Origin: Microbaculum marinisediminis
Lineage (GTDB): Bacteria; Pseudomonadota; Alphaproteobacteria; Rhizobiales; Tepidamorphaceae
Direction: 5' to 3'
Length of the DNA: 64,000 bases
NCBI RefSeq assembly: GCF_025397915.1
Contig: NZ_JALIDZ010000002.1
Span: 310,001 to 374,000, forward strand
Positions 60,823 through 64,000 of this stretch are shown piece by piece; the stretch's first letter is position 1, and each line of letters opens with the position of its first letter. The notes under the pieces are model-generated. The model worked only from the letters and a program-made list of their open reading frames with translations. It did no database searches and was not told where the DNA came from. Position numbers and translations under genes: made by a program.

Positions 60823-61139
60823 GCGGGGGTCTCCTCACACAGGCAGTCGAGGTAGCGGTGGCGCTCCTCGCGGTCGATCAGGCCGCGGATCTCGAAGACC
60901 CGCGTGCCGAAGGAAAGGCGCATGGCGGAACTGACGTCCGGTCGCCAGCGGATGGTGACGCGAATATCGACGGCCGCCTCGATGCGCTCCGCTTCGACGC
61001 GCTCGGACGCGCGCAGGGGCTCGACGCGCGCCCACAGGGTGGCCACGTCCTGCCAGCTTCGCGTCGTGCCGCCTGCGCCGTCGTCGGCATCGACCGGCGC
61101 CTGCAGCGTGACGCGGCTGCGCAGCCTGCCGAGCGGCAT
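60819..61139 (-). CDS. GTA head-tail joining / head closure protein (gp7)
   Basis: A 106-residue head closure protein. The pattern MPLGRLRSRVTLQAPVDADD, followed by WQDVATLWARVEPLRASERV, is the TIGR01563-type joining protein. The ATG at 61139 overlaps the gp6 stop (TGATG), and a GTG one codon earlier is less likely. Confidence 0.88.
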   Translation of the reverse strand: MPLGRLRSRVTLQAPVDADDGAGGTTRSWQDVATLWARVEPLRASERVEAERIEAAVDIRVTIRWRPDVSSAMRLSFGTRVFEIRGLIDREERHRYLDCLCEETPA

Positions 61140-61705
61140 CACAGGCTCACCGCCCGGTAGGGGGCGATCAGCGCGGCGACCGTGCCTGGCACCTGCGCCA
61201 CCGGCCCGCCGAAGGCGACGGGCTCGCGGGTCTCGTACCAGTGGGCGACGAGCTGCCGGATCGCCTGGACCAGCGGCGCCGGGACGTCGGCGGGGTCGCC
61301 ATAGCCGGCGGTGAAGTCGATCTCGACGCCGTTGAAGGCGGCGCCCGGCGCCACCGTGTCGCGCACCATCAGGCGGGCGAGAAACGACGAGACGTCGGCG
61401 ACATAGGCGGACGGATCGAGGACGGCGGGCGCGCCGTCGCGGTCATAGACCGTGACCGCGGTAATGGCGGCGACCGGCGACAGCGGGATCTCGACCGTGC
61501 GCCCGGGCGGCCAGCCGTCAAGCACGAGCCGCCAGGCCTGCGTCACCAGCACGCGGCGGATGGCCGCCTCCACGTGCAGCCGGGCCGCCGCGATCAGCGT
61601 GCCGATCAGTGCGTCCTCGTCGTCGTGCTCGACCTTGAGGAAGGCTTTGGCGTCGGCGAGCGACAGCGGCTCGGCCGCCGGCGGCGTGACGAGGATCAGG
61701 GTCAT
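61139..61705 (-). CDS. GTA head-tail connector protein (gp6)
   Basis: A 188-residue protein of the head-tail connector (gp6-like) family: PLSLADAKAFLKVEHDDEDA at the start, then DALIGTLIAAARLHVEAAIR and FTAGYGDPADVPAPLVQAIR. It joins the capsid portal to the tail. It is separated from the capsid gene by 386 bp of non-coding sequence. Confidence 0.9.
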   Translation of the reverse strand: MTLILVTPPAAEPLSLADAKAFLKVEHDDEDALIGTLIAAARLHVEAAIRRVLVTQAWRLVLDGWPPGRTVEIPLSPVAAITAVTVYDRDGAPAVLDPSAYVADVSSFLARLMVRDTVAPGAAFNGVEIDFTAGYGDPADVPAPLVQAIRQLVAHWYETREPVAFGGPVAQVPGTVAALIAPYRAVSL

Positions 61706-62091
61706 GAGGGTCTCCTGAAAGGCCCGGTGACGGGCGATCGCGCGGGGGGCGGCCCTGTGATTTGCGGGTCTGAGTTTTGCGGCTCCGGGTTCCCTATCGG
61801 CGGGGATGCCGTGCCGAGGGGCCGATTGGGTCCCGGATCAGGTCCGGGACACGCGGCTGGTCGCGTGGCACGGCCGTGGCCAAAACCAGGGCCTTGGGCC
61901 CCAGGACCTTGGGCCCCGGAGCTTCGTGCAGGCGGTCGATAGATCGCCCTCTCCCCCCTTGCGGGGGAGAGATGGAGAGGGGGGTCGGCGCGGCGCCCCG
62001 GGTGCCTTGCCCTATCAGCGCCTTGCCCCGAAAGCGCCGCGCCTAGCAGGAAGACACCGGCCGGCAGACGCGCCGGGCGACCGCTCCCGTC
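61706..62091. repeat. 386-bp gap between gp6 and gp5 with palindromes
   Basis: No gene is supported. It contains GTCCCGGA-TCAGG-TCCGGGAC (61830-61850), a family member in the GGGTCCCGGATCAGG orientation, and a tandem pair CCTTGGGCCCC near 61890-61918. A hairpin-prone block with CCCTCTCCCC and GGGGGAGAG lies around 61949-61983. Such a gap in an operon that is otherwise coupled is unusual. Confidence 0.65.
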
Positions 62092-63369
62092 TCAGCTCAC
62101 GCCGAACTTCATCAGCTTGATGGCGTCGAAGTCCTGGACGCCGCCGCCGACGCGCTTGGTGGTGTAGAACAGCACGTAGGGCTTGGCGGAATAGGGATCG
62201 CGCAGGATGCGCACGCCGAGCCGGTCGACCACCAGGTAGCCGCGGCGGAAGTCGCCGAAGGCGATGGCCCGCGTGTCGGAGCCGATGTCCGGCATGTCCT
62301 CGGCTTCGGCTACGGGGAAGTTGAGCAGCGAGGCGGTGCCTCCGGCCTGGGCGGCGGGTTGCCAGATGTAGTTGCCGTCGGCGTCCTTGATCTTGCGGAT
62401 CTCGCCCTGGGCGCGCCGGTTCATCACCCAGGTGGCGTTCTGCCGGTAGCCGGCCTTCAGCGCGTAGACCAGGTCGATCAGCACGTCGGAGGGATCGGAG
62501 GCGGGGAAAGCGCCGTCGACGCCGGTGGCGACATAGCCGAGATTGCCCCAGCTCCAGGACGCCTCGGCCACGGCGGTATAATCGAGGAAACCCCTCGGCT
62601 TGTTGCTGCCGTCGCCGGAGACGAAGGCCGCGCCCTCCTGCTCGGCGAAGGCGACCTGCACCTCGCCGGCGATCCACTCGTCGATGTTGACGGCGGAGTC
62701 GTCCAACAGGGTCTGGGTCGCCGCCGGCATGGCGTAGAGCTCCATCGCCGGGAACGTGAGCTCGGCCAGCGTGGCGCTGTTGGTCTCGGGCCGCGCCGCG
62801 GTCTCGCCGACCCAGCCGGTGGCCGGCCCGGTGATGGCGAAGGGCTTCTTGTAGACCGAGGCCGAGATCTCGCGCACCCCGGCGATGGCGCGGATCGGCG
62901 AGGCCTGCGACAGCATCCGGCCGATCTCGCGCTCGGTCTCGTCGGGCACGAGATAGCCGCCGTCGGGATCGGACGACACCGACATGGCCTTGGCCTCGAG
63001 CGCGCGGAGTTGGCCCTCGGCGCCGTGGCGCACGTAGCCCTCGAAGGCCGCCGTGTGCTGCAGCGCCGACAGCGAGGTCTCCGGCCGCTCGCCCGACAGC
63101 GGCGGGCGGCGCGACTTCAGCACCAGCCCGTCGACCAGCCGCTTGTGCTCGTCGAGCGCGCGGTTGATGCGCTCCATCTTCTCCGTCGTCACCACGTCGG
63201 CGGAGACGCGGCTTTCGATCTGCGCCAGGCGCTCGTCGTTGGCCTCCTTGAAGGCCTCGAAGGCGGCCATGAATTCGTCGAAGGCCTCCACCACCTCCAG
63301 GCTGGTCGGCCCGGCGGCGATCTCTTCGCCTTCCTTGCGGGAGCGGGGACGCGCGAAATGTCGTGTCAT
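62092..63369 (-). CDS. GTA major capsid protein, HK97 family (gp5)
   Basis: A 425-residue HK97-fold capsid protein. A helical delta-like N-terminal region of about 110 residues (EVVEAFDEFMAAFEAFKEAN) precedes the coat domain, which has SVSSDPDGGYLVPDETEREI, VGETAARPETNSATLAELTF and GDGSNKPRGFLDY. The C-terminus is RVGGGVQDFDAIKLMKFG. It is the first GTA structural gene visible; protease and portal genes would be expected to the right. A stretch of repeats and the GIY-YIG gene lie at that place. Confidence 0.93.
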   Translation of the reverse strand: MTRHFARPRSRKEGEEIAAGPTSLEVVEAFDEFMAAFEAFKEANDERLAQIESRVSADVVTTEKMERINRALDEHKRLVDGLVLKSRRPPLSGERPETSLSALQHTAAFEGYVRHGAEGQLRALEAKAMSVSSDPDGGYLVPDETEREIGRMLSQASPIRAIAGVREISASVYKKPFAITGPATGWVGETAARPETNSATLAELTFPAMELYAMPAATQTLLDDSAVNIDEWIAGEVQVAFAEQEGAAFVSGDGSNKPRGFLDYTAVAEASWSWGNLGYVATGVDGAFPASDPSDVLIDLVYALKAGYRQNATWVMNRRAQGEIRKIKDADGNYIWQPAAQAGGTASLLNFPVAEAEDMPDIGSDTRAIAFGDFRRGYLVVDRLGVRILRDPYSAKPYVLFYTTKRVGGGVQDFDAIKLMKFGVS

Positions 63370-63435
63370 GTGTCGGGGTTCCTGGTTCGAGGTTTGAGAA
63401 CTACGGGACGGCCGCCGCCAGTGGCGCGGCCATTT

Positions 63436-63526
63436 GGGCCCTGGATCAAGTCCAGGGCACGAGGCTTCGGTTTGCCGAGCGCGTGGGGCCAGACAACCGG
63501 CCCGGCAGAGAAGACGTCCTTGGCGG
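63436..63526. repeat. 91-bp direct repeat, left copy, starting with a REP-like palindrome
   Basis: GGGCCCTGGATCAAGTCCAG begins this copy (palindrome GCCCTGGA-TCAAG-TCCAGGGC at 63438-63458). It aligns without gaps to 63910-64000, with 82 of 91 bases identical. Together with the inverted palindrome at 63556-63576 it forms a REPIN-like doublet of about 140 bp on the left of the GIY-YIG gene. Confidence 0.9.
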
Positions 63527-63555
63527 CTAGGCGTCCGCACCACGAAGAAACGCGT

Positions 63556-63576
63556 GCCCTGGACTAGATCCAGGGC
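63556..63576. repeat. inverted REP-like palindrome before the GIY-YIG gene
   Basis: GCCCTGGA-CTAGA-TCCAGGGC with perfect 8-bp arms, preceded by GCGT and followed by CCATG, i.e. the reverse orientation of the palindrome at 63436. It ends 22 bp before the GTG start of the GIY-YIG gene. Confidence 0.9.
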
Positions 63577-63598
63577 CCATGCCGCCTTTGCTTCACCG

Positions 63599-63889
63599 GT
63601 GGACGGCTATTGGGTGTACATCCTGGCGAGCCGGCGACGCGGCACGCTCTATATCGGCGTCACCGCCAACATCGCGCGGCGGATCTTCGAACACCGGAAC
63701 GGCCTCGCCGACGGGTTCACCCGCACGTACGACGTAAAGCGTCTCGTCCATGCCGAGGCCTTCGCCGATCTCGACGACGCCCGCCGCCGCGAGCACCAGC
63801 TGAAAGGCTGGCGCCGGCACTGGAAGATCTCGCTGATCGAGATGGCCAATCCCGACTGGGACGACCTGTTCGATCGCTTCAACCACTGA
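63599..63889 (+). CDS. GIY-YIG endonuclease-fold protein
   Basis: A 96-residue protein of the UPF0213-like GIY-YIG family. Its core is YWVYILASRRRGTLYIGVTA, then ARRIFEHRNGLADGFTRTY and KRLVHAEAFADLDDARRREH, ending GWRRHWKISLIEMANPDWDD. The GTG start gives the family N-terminus (VDGYWVYIL). It is on the plus strand, opposite to the GTA genes, and is bracketed by direct repeats carrying REP-like palindromes. It looks like an insertion between capsid and the expected protease gene. Activity on DNA is plausible but not proved for this subfamily. Confidence 0.9.
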   Translation: MDGYWVYILASRRRGTLYIGVTANIARRIFEHRNGLADGFTRTYDVKRLVHAEAFADLDDARRREHQLKGWRRHWKISLIEMANPDWDDLFDRFNH

Positions 63890-63909
63890 GCCTCCCGCCA
63901 CCGCCTCAT

Positions 63910-64000
63910 GGGCCCTGGATCAAGTCCAGGGCACGCTGCTTTGGTTTGCCGAGCGCGTGGGGCCAGACAACCGACCCGGCAACGCAGTCGTCCTTGGTGG
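63910..64000. repeat. 91-bp direct repeat, right copy (runs to window edge)
   Basis: The second copy of the repeat at 63436, 90 percent identical over 91 bp without gaps, running to the end of the window and probably beyond. It begins with the same palindrome (GCCCTGGA-TCAAG-TCCAGGGC, 63912-63932) 21 bp after the GIY-YIG stop. Confidence 0.9.

Noticed and set aside
47582-64000. The phage-like block as an ordinary prophage
   Set aside because: Gene order and families match RcGTA, and no integrase, repressor, replication gene or attachment repeat is seen in the window. The part to the right is not available, so a remnant prophage is not fully excluded.

Overview
The window is a contiguous piece of a GC-rich alphaproteobacterial chromosome, most likely Hyphomicrobiales (Rhizobiales) or a close relative. 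This rests on a heterotetrameric sarcosine oxidase operon, a LysR/DUF1127 pair, the order pepN - PAS histidine kinase - glnE - two-component pair - degP - cytochrome c maturation genes, a CtrA-type box (TTAA-N7-TTAA), an EcfG-type promoter, and an RcGTA-like gene transfer agent (GTA) cluster. No tRNA, rRNA or CRISPR array was seen.

Layout. 1-2.3 kb: end of an MFS transporter, a beta-ketoadipyl-CoA thiolase and a small thioredoxin-like protein. 2.6-21 kb: a one-carbon and methylamine catabolism island. It holds MetF-like reductase, methyl-THF:corrinoid methyltransferase and a RACo-like corrinoid activator, then LysR and DUF1127, dimethylglycine dehydrogenase, an acyltransferase, an AI-2E-family permease, a GbdR-like AraC regulator and soxBDAG. 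Together these could take dimethylglycine through sarcosine to glycine and feed methyl groups into the folate pool. The corrinoid protein and MttB/MtgB-type methyltransferase expected with the first three genes are not in the window. 21-34 kb: housekeeping and signalling genes (pepN, PAS kinase, HAD phosphatase, glnE, OmpR/kinase pair, degP). 34.3-37.3 kb: a toxin-antitoxin module, an alpha/beta hydrolase-OsmC fusion and a methyltransferase, lying between degP and the ccm genes. 37.3-41.6 kb: ccmI-E-F-H. 41.9-47.5 kb: an unknown helical protein, a glycine-zipper lipoprotein, a PhoPQ/FeuPQ-like pair, a secreted protein and a nitroreductase.

47.6-64 kb: an RcGTA-like cluster read right to left on the minus strand. 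It runs capsid (gp5), gp6, gp7, an extra small gene, gp8, gp9, gp10, gp10.1, short tape measure (gp11), gp12, gp13, gp14, gp15, a DUF2793 protein, and then lysis genes (peptidase, GH108 muramidase, holin). Portal and protease genes would lie to the right, outside the window. Two genes foreign to the cluster sit inside it: a stress-type PRC-barrel protein with its own EcfG promoter and terminator, and a GIY-YIG protein bracketed by 91-bp direct repeats. Palindromes of one family (GGGYCCYGGATCA-GTCCRGGRCACG) are scattered through the GTA cluster and also near sox and pepN.

The observations most worth following are the GIY-YIG gene between repeated palindromic elements, the stress gene inside the GTA cluster, a degP leader that hides its own ribosome-binding site, the CtrA box before the PAS kinase, and the corrinoid methyl-transfer genes without their corrinoid protein. 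Functions come from reading the translated sequences; no database search was run.
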